Source: Candidatus Pelagibacter sp. RS39 (GTDB lineage: Bacteria > Pseudomonadota > Alphaproteobacteria > Pelagibacterales > Pelagibacteraceae). Taken from it: a stretch of DNA of 64,000 bases. A program made the position numbers and the translations under genes. The stretch covers positions 186,001-250,000 of the forward strand of contig NZ_CP020777.1 in assembly GCF_002101315.1 (NCBI RefSeq), in the 5' to 3' direction. The notes under the pieces are model-generated. The model made no database searches. It was given only the letters and a program-made list of their open reading frames with translations, and was not told the DNA's origin. Below are positions 33,571 to 42,273 of this stretch, piece after piece; within the stretch, counting starts at the first letter, position 1; each line of letters starts with the position of its first letter.

Positions 33571-34896
33571 TTAGTCTATTTTTGCACCTAAATGATGAAT
33601 TTTTTCTAAAAATGAGGGGAACGACGTATTTATAGAATCTTTATCAAATATTTGCCATTCTCCCCCAAATGAAAGTGCAGCAATAACGCTTGTCATAAAA
33701 ACTCTATGATCTTTTAGAAAATTTTTAATGATAATTTTTTTATTAATCTTTAAGTTTGGATTACCAAAAATCTTAATACTATTTCTGTTAACCACATTTT
33801 TAATACCAATTTTGTTAAGGATTATGGAGCCCCATTTGAGTCTAGGACTTTCCTTTTGGTTTAACTCAGATAAATCTTTAAAATAGGAAACTCCTTTTGC
33901 TTTAGCAGCAACCAAAAAGATCAATAAAAATTCATCAATTGCTGAACTATTTAATTTTATAGGACAATTGATTGATTTAATTTTGTTTGTGCTTTTGATA
34001 CTCAAGTCAGCAATTTTTTCACCTTTATAGTTTTTTATATTAGATCTTAAAATTTTGATACCCATAAGTTTGAGAATAGAGAGCAGTCCTATTCTAGATG
34101 GATTTATATTTACGTTCTTTATTTTAAGTCTAGAATTTTTTGCTAGCACAGTTAATACAATAAAAAAAGCTGCCGAGCTAATGTCTGAAGGTATATTATA
34201 GTTTAATGCAGGTATATTATGCTTGCCAGTAATTTTTATAATATCAAAGTTATCTCTTTTTCTAATTTTTATTGGTAACTTTAAGTGTTTAAATAACAAT
34301 TCACTATGATCCCTTGATTTTTTAGCTTTGATTATAGTCTCACCAAAAGTATTTAAAGCAGCAAACATCACAGCGCTTTTACATTGAGCAGATCCTTTAT
34401 TTTCAAAGTATTTTATTGGTTTTGAGTGGTCTGTTCCTTGGATTTTAATTGGAAGCTTACCGTCGTTACTATTAAATTTTGCTCCAAATTTTTCCAATGG
34501 GTTTATAACTCTAAGAAAATCTCTTTTTGACAAACTTCTATCTCCTTTTAGTCTTATTTTTTTTTTTGAGTGAGCTAATAAACCCAATATAAGTCTAGCT
34601 AGGGTACCTGAATTTCCAGCATCTAAAATTAAATTATCTTTATATTTGAATCCATTTAGACCTAAACCTTTTATTTCACAAAAATTTTTTGAAATCTTTA
34701 TTTTTACTCCAAGTTTTTTTAAACAATTTAAAGTGCTTATAACATCTTCTGATAGCAACAAATTTGATGCTCTACTTTTTTTAGAAGATTGTGAAGATAA
34801 TAAAGCCCACCTTATTGATAAACTTTTATCGCCATCTATTAATAATTTTTTGCTAAATCCATTAATTTTATTCTTTATTTTTACAAAATTAGACAT
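33571..34896 (-). CDS. aroA: 3-phosphoshikimate 1-carboxyvinyltransferase (EPSP synthase)
   Basis: A 441-residue two-domain enzyme joining PEP to shikimate 3-phosphate. Motifs are DGDKSLSIRWALLSS (usual PGDKSISHRALL), LDAGNSGTLARL, KGDRSLSKRDF, KSAVMFAAL, IPSDISSAAFF and the C-terminal RVFMTSVIAAL (usual DHRxAM, with DHR present). The Gly of the NSGT loop is standard. It follows lptB by 9 bp; the downstream gap to rpsA holds no gene. Confidence 0.95.
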   Translation of the reverse strand: MSNFVKIKNKINGFSKKLLIDGDKSLSIRWALLSSQSSKKSRASNLLLSEDVISTLNCLKKLGVKIKISKNFCEIKGLGLNGFKYKDNLILDAGNSGTLARLILGLLAHSKKKIRLKGDRSLSKRDFLRVINPLEKFGAKFNSNDGKLPIKIQGTDHSKPIKYFENKGSAQCKSAVMFAALNTFGETIIKAKKSRDHSELLFKHLKLPIKIRKRDNFDIIKITGKHNIPALNYNIPSDISSAAFFIVLTVLAKNSRLKIKNVNINPSRIGLLSILKLMGIKILRSNIKNYKGEKIADLSIKSTNKIKSINCPIKLNSSAIDEFLLIFLVAAKAKGVSYFKDLSELNQKESPRLKWGSIILNKIGIKNVVNRNSIKIFGNPNLKINKKIIIKNFLKDHRVFMTSVIAALSFGGEWQIFDKDSINTSFPSFLEKIHHLGAKID

Positions 34897-34905
34897 TGAA
34901 ATAAA

Positions 34906-35682
34906 TTAACTTATTTTAAAAGATTCACCGAAGTAGGCGTTTTGTGCATCGATATTTTTAATGAGATTATTAGGAGTATCCTTTGCAATCACTCTCCCAT
35001 TAGATAATACAATTGCTAGATCCACGCAAGTTAACAGATCTCTCGCTTGATGGTCACATAAAATTATTGAAATATTATTTTGAGTTTGTAAATCAACAAT
35101 TATTTGCTGGAGGTTCTTAATTGTCATAATATCTAAAGCTGCGAAAGGTTCGTCTAGTAATAAAATTTTAGGATTGCTTAATAATGCTAAAGAAATTACT
35201 AATCGTTTTTTTTGTCCCCCAGATAGAAATTCAGCCTTTATATTTTGTAATGGCTCAAGTTCAAACTTTGAAATTAAAAGGTTTATTTTTTCATCTCTTA
35301 ATTTTTTATCTTCTATTACTATTTCGCTTATTGCTTTTAAATTTTCTCTTAAAGTAAGATCATGAAAATAACCTCCATGTTGAGGCACATATCCAATTTT
35401 GTAGTTTTTTGTTCGATAAAATATAGGATCTTGTGTTACATTTTTTTTTTCTATAAATACAGATCCATAATTTGGCTTTAACAACCCTATAATTAGGTTG
35501 AAAATTGTAGATTTACCAACTCCATTAGGTCCTAATAATCCAAGAATTTCACCCTGGTTTAAACTTAGACTTAAATCTTCTAAAATCTTACGCTTACCAA
35601 AATATAAAGAAATTTTATCTAATCTTAACAACTCCTTTTCTTGCTTAAAGTTTTTAATACGAAATTTTTTAATAATCGCCAT
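34906..35682 (-). CDS. lptB: LPS export ABC transporter ATP-binding protein LptB
   Basis: A 258-residue ABC ATPase that powers LPS extraction from the inner membrane. Walker A is LGPNGVGKST, the Q-loop is in VPQHGGYF, the signature is LSGGQKKRLVI, Walker B is ILLLDEPFAALD, and the H-loop is LCDHQ. It is 2 nt after lptC. Usually lptA lies between these and rpoN follows; neither is here. The transmembrane partners LptF/G are outside the window. Confidence 0.94.
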   Translation of the reverse strand: MAIIKKFRIKNFKQEKELLRLDKISLYFGKRKILEDLSLSLNQGEILGLLGPNGVGKSTIFNLIIGLLKPNYGSVFIEKKNVTQDPIFYRTKNYKIGYVPQHGGYFHDLTLRENLKAISEIVIEDKKLRDEKINLLISKFELEPLQNIKAEFLSGGQKKRLVISLALLSNPKILLLDEPFAALDIMTIKNLQQIIVDLQTQNNISIILCDHQARDLLTCVDLAIVLSNGRVIAKDTPNNLIKNIDAQNAYFGESFKIS

Positions 35683-35684
35683 AA

Positions 35685-36287
35685 TCAGTATTTGCTTGTA
35701 ATATTTACTTTATCTTTTTTGTTTATCATAGATATTTTTAATTTTTTATCTAATAAGTCAATCTCGACTTTATCTGCTTTAATTTTTGTATTTTCATTGA
35801 CATAGTAAACATTTTGTAAAATTTCTATTAAATTAGATTCAAAGTTTAGATTTAAAATTTCAGAATTTATAGTTTGATTTCCATATTTAACATTAACTTT
35901 TTCCTTAAAAACAGTATTATTATTTATTTTATTATAATTGGCTGTTTTAGAGTAAATATAAATAACTTCTTGATTTTCCCTGGTTACCTCAGCATTTACC
36001 TCAAAAAGCTGAACTTCATTTAATTTATCTTCTTTTAAAGTAGCTGATTGAGCATTAACTGTATATTTGTTGCCCAATAAATCTTCAGAAATGTATTTTA
36101 AATTTTCAATAATATTTTTATCATTATTTTTTTGATTTACCTCAGAATTTTTTGTTTCTATTGTTTTTTCGGATATATTATTTTCAACTTTTGTTACGTC
36201 TTGAGTAAAATATTTAAAATAAAATAAAAAACTAACTAAAAAAAGTAAAATTAATAAACTGTACTGGAAAATTTTTTTAATATCCAT
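35685..36287 (-). CDS. lptC: LPS export protein LptC-like (periplasmic, membrane-anchored)
   Basis: A 200-residue protein with a single N-terminal hydrophobic helix (residues 7-28), an Asn/Lys/Glu-rich linker (30-60), and an OstA/LptC-type beta-jellyroll (LLGNKYTVNAQSATLKEDKL, INSEILNLNFESNLIEILQNVYY). LptC bridges LptBFG to LptA. The anchor and the order kdsD-lptC-lptB favour LptC over LptA. Whether this one protein also replaces LptA is open, since no separate lptA is present at this locus. Confidence 0.8.
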   Translation of the reverse strand: MDIKKIFQYSLLILLFLVSFLFYFKYFTQDVTKVENNISEKTIETKNSEVNQKNNDKNIIENLKYISEDLLGNKYTVNAQSATLKEDKLNEVQLFEVNAEVTRENQEVIYIYSKTANYNKINNNTVFKEKVNVKYGNQTINSEILNLNFESNLIEILQNVYYVNENTKIKADKVEIDLLDKKLKISMINKKDKVNITSKY

Positions 36288-36292
36288 TTATA

Positions 36293-37276
36293 TTAATAAA
36301 TTTTTCTATTCAAAATATTATGAATGTGCAAAATTCCTACAGTAATAAATTTTTTTTTATTTTCATAAACACACAGACTGGTAATTTTTTTTTCATTCAT
36401 TATAGCAAGAGCTTTTGTAGCTAATATATCCTTATCTACTTTTATCGGATTTTTTGTCATTACGTCTTTAACTTTTAGAAATTTAAGGTTTAAATTTTTT
36501 AAATTAAATCTCCTTACTTGACCATCAGTAATGATCCCAGTTGTATAATTTTTTTTATTTCTAACAATTAGCGTACCTAATTTTTTTTCTGTCATGATCT
36601 TTAATGCTTTAGTCATCGATTTATTTTCATCGATAAAAGGTATTTTTTCTTTTGTCAGCATCAAATCTTGCGCAGTCTTTAATTTTTCCCCGAGGCTTCC
36701 AGCGGGATGGAATTTTTTGAAATCCAAGTTATTTATTTTTTTCTTTTTTAAAGTTGAAATAGCCAGAGCATCTCCAATACTTAGTTGATTTATTGTACTA
36801 GAGGTTGGTATCATTTCTAGACCAGCTTCTTTAACCTCTGGTGTAATTAAACCAATGTCACTGTTTTTATACAAATCTGAATTTTTTTTTGATGTAATAC
36901 CAATTAACAAAACTTTATTTCTGTTTGCATAATTAATTATATTTTTTAATTCAATGGAGTTTCCAGAATAACTTATTAAAATTAAAACATCTTTTCTTGA
37001 GATGCTACCCATGTTCCCATGAGAACAGTCATTTGCTGAAAGAGAAAATGAAGGTGTCCCAATTGATGAAAGAGTTGCAGAAATCTTGCCAGCGATAATC
37101 CCACTTTTTCCAACTCCACATAAGATTACTTTTGATTGACAATTTACAATTGCATTTACAGCTTTATCAAAGTTTTTATTAAGAGCTTTTTTTAGTTTCC
37201 GCAAAGCTTTGATTTCTAAATCGATAACTTCCTTTGCAATTTTTCTATAATTTGTATTTTTATTTAATGAGCCCAT
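36293..37276 (-). CDS. kdsD: Arabinose-5-phosphate isomerase
   Basis: A 327-residue enzyme making arabinose 5-phosphate for Kdo. It has an N-terminal SIS domain (CGVGKSGIIAGKISATLSS, SYSGNSIELKNII, MIPTSSTINQLSIGDALA) followed by two CBS repeats (about 200-325: MLTKEKIPFIDENKSM, and MTKNPIKVDKDILA). It starts the lipid A/Kdo export group and overlaps the rnd end by 13 nt. kdsB, the next Kdo enzyme, is at 42274. Confidence 0.94.
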   Translation of the reverse strand: MGSLNKNTNYRKIAKEVIDLEIKALRKLKKALNKNFDKAVNAIVNCQSKVILCGVGKSGIIAGKISATLSSIGTPSFSLSANDCSHGNMGSISRKDVLILISYSGNSIELKNIINYANRNKVLLIGITSKKNSDLYKNSDIGLITPEVKEAGLEMIPTSSTINQLSIGDALAISTLKKKKINNLDFKKFHPAGSLGEKLKTAQDLMLTKEKIPFIDENKSMTKALKIMTEKKLGTLIVRNKKNYTTGIITDGQVRRFNLKNLNLKFLKVKDVMTKNPIKVDKDILATKALAIMNEKKITSLCVYENKKKFITVGILHIHNILNRKIY

Positions 37277-37869
37277 ATATCATCTTTGAATAAAGCAAGG
37301 TCTAAATCGACTCTTGTTTTTAAAAATTTAAGACATTCTTTATATAATTCAAATCTATTTTCTCGTACGAGAATTTTTTCAAGCTCCTCGTGAATCTTAT
37401 GTAAATAAATTACATCGTTTGCACAATATTTTAATTGCGCAGGTGTTAGTTCTCCACCAAAATCAGAGCTTTGAAATTGTTTGTTAATATCAACGTTTAT
37501 AAATTCTTTAATTAGTGTCTTTAATGAATGATTATCAGAATAGGACCTAGATAGTTTTGAGGCAATTTTTGTATCCAATATATTATTAGTTTCAGTTTTT
37601 AAATAAAATTTAATAAAAGCCAAATCTGCTCTCCCATAATGAAAAATTTTCTTAATCTTATCATTTTGTAAGACCCTGATTAGATTTGGGGCTTTATAAT
37701 TAATTCTATCAAGTTGAATGATGTGTGCATCTGAATTACCACTTGAGATTTGAATAAGACATAATGGATCACGTCTTATATTTAACCCCATAAATTCACC
37801 ATCTACAGCTATTAAATTGCCTAAATCTATATCATCTGGTAAGTCATTTTTGTGAAGTTTAATATCCAT
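37264..37869 (-). CDS. rnd: Ribonuclease D-like 3'-5' exonuclease (no HRDC domain)
   Basis: A 201-residue DEDD exonuclease. ExoI is AVDGEFMG (Asp23, Glu25), ExoII lies around HYGRADLAF, and ExoIII is YCANDVIYL, the DEDDy type. The protein stops after the nuclease domain and has no C-terminal HRDC domains, which is the standard short form in alphaproteobacteria. A role in tRNA 3' trimming is inferred from the family. It overlaps kdsD by 13 nt and is divergent from the NDUFA9-like gene. Confidence 0.9.
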   Translation of the reverse strand: MDIKLHKNDLPDDIDLGNLIAVDGEFMGLNIRRDPLCLIQISSGNSDAHIIQLDRINYKAPNLIRVLQNDKIKKIFHYGRADLAFIKFYLKTETNNILDTKIASKLSRSYSDNHSLKTLIKEFINVDINKQFQSSDFGGELTPAQLKYCANDVIYLHKIHEELEKILVRENRFELYKECLKFLKTRVDLDLALFKDDIWAH

Positions 37870-37890
37870 ATTTTACTATAACATATATAT

Positions 37891-38874
37891 ATGAATGCAA
37901 AAAATTGTCTAATATTTGGTGGAAGTGGTCAAATTGGAAGTTCTCTAATTAGAAAACTGACAAAAAATAACATTAAGGTTACAGTAGTAACGAGAAATAT
38001 TCATCAAAAAGGTCTAAAAATAAAAACACAAGCAAATGCGGGGTATATAGATATTGTAGAAGCAAACGTTTTTGAAGAAAAAAAGATAGAAAAATTATTT
38101 ATTGAAGCAGATTGCTGTATAAATTTAATAGGTATTTTGTTTGAAAAAAAAAGAGGAAATACTTTCAAAAATATTCATACAATTTTTCCAAAGTTAATAG
38201 CCAAACTTTGTAAAAAACATAATTTAGATAATTTTATTCATGTTTCTGCATTGGGAGTAAATGAAGCGGTAGATTCTAAATATGCAATCTCAAAACTTGA
38301 AGGTGAAAAAAATATTTTAGACAATTTTTCAAAAAGTACAATTTTGAGACCATCTATAATTTTCTCAAATTCTGACAATTTTAGCACTCAATTCATGACC
38401 TTATTGAGCAGACTTCCAGTTTTTCCATTATATTACTCGGGAAAAACAAGTTTCATGCCGATACATTGTTCAGATTTAACTGATATAATTTATCATATAA
38501 TCTCCGAAGGCTCAGAGTCGCAAATAATTGAATGCGTTGGTCCTGAAAAATTAACTTTTAAAGAGATTTTAGAAATACTCTTAAATTTGATTAATAAAAA
38601 AAGATTATTAATACCCTTTCCATTAACATTAGCTAAATTGTCTGCCAAATTATTTCAATTACTTCCTAAGCCACTTCTCACTGAAGATCAACTTAGATTA
38701 TTAAAATATGATAATGTCCCCTCAGGTAAATACAAAACTAATTTTGATTTAGGTTTACCTAGTAAGCTAAAATTTAAAGAGGAAGTAGAGAAATATGCTT
38801 TTATGTGGAGGGATGGTGGACAATTTTCGACTAAAAAATATGAATCTGAAAATGTAAAAAAAAATAATATCTAA
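37891..38874 (+). CDS. NDUFA9-like NAD(P)-binding protein (complex I-associated type)
   Basis: A 327-residue atypical short-chain dehydrogenase. It has a Rossmann GGSGQIGSS motif at residues 9-17, HVSALGVNE, a YAISKLEGE active-site-like Tyr-x-x-x-Lys, ILRPSIIFS, and a membrane-tethering C-terminal region. It resembles the 39-kDa/NDUFA9 accessory subunit of complex I, widespread in alphaproteobacteria. Cofactor binding is likely, and enzymatic activity is not shown for the family. It is convergent with gcrA, with no gap. Confidence 0.88.
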   Translation: MNAKNCLIFGGSGQIGSSLIRKLTKNNIKVTVVTRNIHQKGLKIKTQANAGYIDIVEANVFEEKKIEKLFIEADCCINLIGILFEKKRGNTFKNIHTIFPKLIAKLCKKHNLDNFIHVSALGVNEAVDSKYAISKLEGEKNILDNFSKSTILRPSIIFSNSDNFSTQFMTLLSRLPVFPLYYSGKTSFMPIHCSDLTDIIYHIISEGSESQIIECVGPEKLTFKEILEILLNLINKKRLLIPFPLTLAKLSAKLFQLLPKPLLTEDQLRLLKYDNVPSGKYKTNFDLGLPSKLKFKEEVEKYAFMWRDGGQFSTKKYESENVKKNNI

Positions 38875-39369
38875 TTAGCCAGTTTGAATTTTCTTTTCAA
38901 CATATTCATGGATAACTTCTTTATCATTGCTATCTTCTTTTTTACCTTTTGGTTGATAAGCATAAAGCAAATGAAGTTTACAATAAGAAAAATCTTTTAA
39001 AGATGTTCTTCCACAAAAATAAAAAGATTTTTCATCAGGATGACCAATAGGCCATTTGCATGAATTATCATTTAGCTCCTCCAGTTGTTTTGGATTTTCT
39101 GGCTCAAAATCTTTCTCAATTATTAAAGATTTAAATCTATTTTTTCTACCTTTGCCCGTTTTAATTTTGTTACTTCCCTGATATTGTTTTGAGTTCTGAT
39201 TAATACTTGAAGATCTGGTCTTAATTTTAGCAGAAAGATTTAATCTATGAGCTTTCCCAATAACTGCATTACGACTTATTCCACCTATTATCTCTGCAAT
39301 TTGACTTGCAGTATTGCCTTTACCCCAAAGCTCTCTCAATTTTTCAACTTTTTCTTCAGTCCAACTCAT
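38875..39369 (-). CDS. gcrA: GcrA-family cell cycle regulator
   Basis: A 164-residue protein. The N-terminal helix-turn-helix WTEEKVEKLRELWGKGNTAS with RNAVIGKAHRL (about 1-45) is the GcrA DNA-binding domain that senses methylated GANTC. A basic linker follows, and a C-terminal sigma-70-binding part has CKWPIGHP and a Cys/His cluster FCGRTSLKDFSYCKLH. It is a transcription cofactor with sigma-70 in alphaproteobacteria. Its partner methylase CcrM is not in the window. The 166-bp upstream gap to argD holds the two divergent promoters. Confidence 0.92.
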   Translation of the reverse strand: MSWTEEKVEKLRELWGKGNTASQIAEIIGGISRNAVIGKAHRLNLSAKIKTRSSSINQNSKQYQGSNKIKTGKGRKNRFKSLIIEKDFEPENPKQLEELNDNSCKWPIGHPDEKSFYFCGRTSLKDFSYCKLHLLYAYQPKGKKEDSNDKEVIHEYVEKKIQTG

Positions 39370-39489
39370 TTAAAACTACATAATGTGTTAATTAAAATAT
39401 GTAATACTATATAGGGGTTTTAATAAGATAATAACAAGCTGATATTTACAGTTATTAACAAAAAAATGAAAAAAAATTTCAATCCTGAC

Positions 39490-39517
39490 TTGTATCAATG
39501 AAATCTTTAAATATAGA
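39490..39517 (+). promoter_or_regulatory. Possible sigma-70 promoter of argD-argF
   Basis: TTGTAT (39490-39495), a 16-bp spacer and TATAGA (39512-39517), ending 18 bp before the argD ATG. Matches are modest and the DNA is AT-rich, so this is tentative. Confidence 0.3.
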
Positions 39518-39535
39518 AGTATATTAATAAATTTT

Positions 39536-40702
39536 ATGACCTATTTAGCAAAAAATTATAATAGAAAAAAAATCTCTTTTAAGTATGGAAAGGGAAGCTA
39601 CCTATACACAAAAGATAATAAAAAGTATTTAGATTTTGTTCAAGGTATAGCAGTTAATTCTCTAGGACACGCACATCCAAAACTAATAAAAACAATAAAT
39701 AGTCAATCAAAAAAACTTTGGCATGTTTCAAATGCTTTTCAAATCCCTGAGGGAGAAAAATTGGCTAAAAAAATATGCCAAAAAACATTTGCAGATTTTG
39801 TAATGTTTCAAAATAGTGGAGCAGAAGCTACAGAGGCAGCAATTAAAGTGGCTAGAAGATATTTTTATTCTATTGGAAAACCAGATAAAAATAGAATTTT
39901 ATGTGTAAAAAACTCATTTCATGGAAGAACTTTAGCTGCAATTTATGCCAGTGGATCTAAAAAAATGACAGAGGGATTTGGCCCAAAAATATCAGGATTT
40001 GATCATTTTAGATTTGGAGACCACAAATCGCTCAAAAAAAAGATTACAAAAAAAACTGCAGCCATAATGATTGAACCAATCATGGGTGAAGGAGGGATTA
40101 AAGTAATTCCAGACTGGTGTTTAAAAGAATTAAGAAAATTATGTAATAAGAAAAAAATATTATTGATTTTAGATGAAGTGCAGTGTGGAATCTCAAGAAC
40201 AGGAAGCTTTTTTTCATTTGAAAAGTCAAAGATTAAACCTGATATTGTTCCAATCGCAAAGGGAATAGGTGGTGGATTTCCACTAGGCGCTGTTTTAATG
40301 AATAAAAAAGTTGCCTCTGGAATGGTACCCGGAACCCATGGTTCCACTTTTGGTGGTAACCCTCTGGCTATGGCTGTTGGGAATACAGTAATGGATATAG
40401 TTTCAAGTAAAAAATTTTTGAAAAATGTTGAAAATCTATCAAAATATTTTCTTATTGAATTAAAAAATATTCAAGAGATATATCCACATATAATTAAGAG
40501 TATAAGAGGAAAAGGTTTCCTAATAGGAATTCAATTACATAAAGATCAAACAACTTTTATAAAAAAACTCATGGAAAATAGATTGCTCACAATAAGAGCT
40601 TCAGAAAATGTTATTCGTATACTTCCTCCGTTAAATGTGAAAAAAAGTGATCTGGATCTTTCTTTAAAAATTATAAATAAAGTTTGTAAAGAACTTAATT
40701 AG
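39536..40702 (+). CDS. argD: Acetylornithine aminotransferase
   Basis: A 388-residue PLP class III aminotransferase making N-acetylornithine. The PLP lysine is in PIAKGIGGGFPLGA, with LDEVQCGISRTG as the cofactor-contacting Asp segment, NSGAEATEAAIKVAR early and HGSTFGGNPLA late. The start MTYLAKNYNRKKISF fits the family. argF begins 1 nt after its stop, so the two form an operon. It may also serve succinyl-diaminopimelate transamination, as known for ArgD in some bacteria, supplying the dap pathway. Confidence 0.94.
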   Translation: MTYLAKNYNRKKISFKYGKGSYLYTKDNKKYLDFVQGIAVNSLGHAHPKLIKTINSQSKKLWHVSNAFQIPEGEKLAKKICQKTFADFVMFQNSGAEATEAAIKVARRYFYSIGKPDKNRILCVKNSFHGRTLAAIYASGSKKMTEGFGPKISGFDHFRFGDHKSLKKKITKKTAAIMIEPIMGEGGIKVIPDWCLKELRKLCNKKKILLILDEVQCGISRTGSFFSFEKSKIKPDIVPIAKGIGGGFPLGAVLMNKKVASGMVPGTHGSTFGGNPLAMAVGNTVMDIVSSKKFLKNVENLSKYFLIELKNIQEIYPHIIKSIRGKGFLIGIQLHKDQTTFIKKLMENRLLTIRASENVIRILPPLNVKKSDLDLSLKIINKVCKELN

Positions 40703-40703
40703 A

Positions 40704-41633
40704 ATGAAAAATTTTATAAACTTAAAAGATATTCCCGTAAGTGACTTAAAAAAAATTCTTATTGATGCAAAAAGACGAAAAAAATGGAGAAAAAAATTAG
40801 ATAATCTTCAGATTGACAAAGGGGCACCCTTAAAAGGAAAGTTATTAATACAAATGTTTGAAAAATCTAGCCTGAGAACTAGATTGAGTTTTTATTTAGC
40901 AATTAAGCAACTGGGTGGTAGCACCTTAACACTTAGACCAGATGAACTTCATTTGTCAAAGGGTGGAGAAAGCATTCAAGACACAGCTAAAATTTTATCT
41001 AATTTTGGAAACGCTTTTATGCTTAGAACCGATAGTGATGAAAAACTAGAGGAATTTAAAAAATATTTATCTATACCTATTATAAATGGCTTAAGCCCTA
41101 GTTCCCATCCTACCCAAATTTTATCAGATATTTTTACTGTGGAGGAAATTAAAAAAAAAACAATATCAACCTTGAATATTACTTGGATAGGTGACTCTAA
41201 TAATGTTTTAAATTCCTTAATTGCTGCCTCAATAAAGTTTTCATTCAAACTGAGTATTGGATGTCCAAAAAAATATAAACCAAGTAAAAAAATAATTAGA
41301 TATATTGAAGATAATAAAAATAAAATCCACTTTTTTAATGATGCAAATAAAGCAGCAAAAGGAGCAGATGTTATTTTTTCGGATAAAGTAATTTCTATGA
41401 ATGATAAAGTGAATAAATCAAAAAAATTGAATCAATTTAAAAAATTTAAGATAAATAAAAAATTAATGAGCTTTGCAAAAAAAGATTGCATTTTTCTTCA
41501 TTGCTTGCCTAGAGGTAAAGAGGTAGATGATAATGTTTTCTTGAGCAAACAATCAAAAGTATGGCAACAAGCTCTTAACAGGGTCCATGTTCAAAAATCT
41601 ATATTACTTTATTGTTTTGGAAAATTAAGGTAA
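40704..41633 (+). CDS. argF: Ornithine carbamoyltransferase
   Basis: A 309-residue transcarbamylase producing citrulline. The carbamoyl phosphate loop reads FEKSSLRTR, where ornithine enzymes usually have STRTR; HPTQ and DPTQxLAD-like SSHPTQILSD and the HCLPRGKEV motif are present. The ornithine SMG loop reads ISMNDK. The Leu in SLRTR is reminiscent of N-acyl-ornithine transcarbamylases, so the exact acceptor is less certain, although ArgJ at 52495 would supply free ornithine. Its end overlaps the convergent cytochrome c gene by 9 nt. Confidence 0.9.
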   Translation: MKNFINLKDIPVSDLKKILIDAKRRKKWRKKLDNLQIDKGAPLKGKLLIQMFEKSSLRTRLSFYLAIKQLGGSTLTLRPDELHLSKGGESIQDTAKILSNFGNAFMLRTDSDEKLEEFKKYLSIPIINGLSPSSHPTQILSDIFTVEEIKKKTISTLNITWIGDSNNVLNSLIAASIKFSFKLSIGCPKKYKPSKKIIRYIEDNKNKIHFFNDANKAAKGADVIFSDKVISMNDKVNKSKKLNQFKKFKINKKLMSFAKKDCIFLHCLPRGKEVDDNVFLSKQSKVWQQALNRVHVQKSILLYCFGKLR

Positions 41634-42167
41634 TGGCAATGGATTATCTGAATTTTGATTTAAGTACAAAATAACAGAGGCTCTATCTTTTTCTTTTCTT
41701 AACCCAGCGAAAGCCATTTTTGTTCCTTTAATCCATTTAGCTGGTTTAACTAGGTATCCGTTAAGTTCTTCAAAAGTCCAGGCTTTTCCGTAGGCTGCAA
41801 GAGCTTTAGAATATTTATAATCACTTACAGCACCCACATCTCTACCAACGACATTATACAATGCTGGACCAATATTATTTTTTCCACCTTTTACAATAGA
41901 GTGACATGCAGCACATTTTTTAAAAACCTTTTCTCCAGTGGCAATATCTCCCATAGCGATTAGTGCAGCGATATCAATTTTATCTTCGGTTGCTTGTGAA
42001 CTTGTTTCCGAACTTGCAACAGTAGTCTGCTCTACCTCAACTGAGTAACCAGGTGTTTCAGGCTTTTCAACATGAAAGATAACATTTGAAAGCTTTCCAA
42101 TACCTATTATTAGAAGTGCTACCATTAATATTGCAGCTATTATTTTATTTAGCTCGAAAGAATCCAT
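41625..42167 (-). CDS. cycM: Membrane-anchored class I cytochrome c (CycM-type)
   Basis: A 180-residue protein with an uncleaved N-terminal anchor (residues 8-30), a Ser/Thr/Glu-rich linker (40-62), and a cytochrome c domain. Haem attachment is CAACH (Cys85, Cys88, His89) and the Met ligand is in GTKMAFAG near residue 150. GPALYNVVGR is typical of the alphaproteobacterial c2/c552 class. It shuttles electrons from bc1 to the terminal oxidase while tethered to the membrane. It is convergent with argF and divergent from kdsB. Confidence 0.92.
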   Translation of the reverse strand: MDSFELNKIIAAILMVALLIIGIGKLSNVIFHVEKPETPGYSVEVEQTTVASSETSSQATEDKIDIAALIAMGDIATGEKVFKKCAACHSIVKGGKNNIGPALYNVVGRDVGAVSDYKYSKALAAYGKAWTFEELNGYLVKPAKWIKGTKMAFAGLRKEKDRASVILYLNQNSDNPLPLP

Positions 42168-42273
42168 TTCTTAAAATTATTTTGAACATATAGCACTATA
42201 AATATAAAATTGCTTATATTTTTAATGTACATTTTTGCCTCTATTTATATTGTAATGAAAAATTGAAAGAAAA

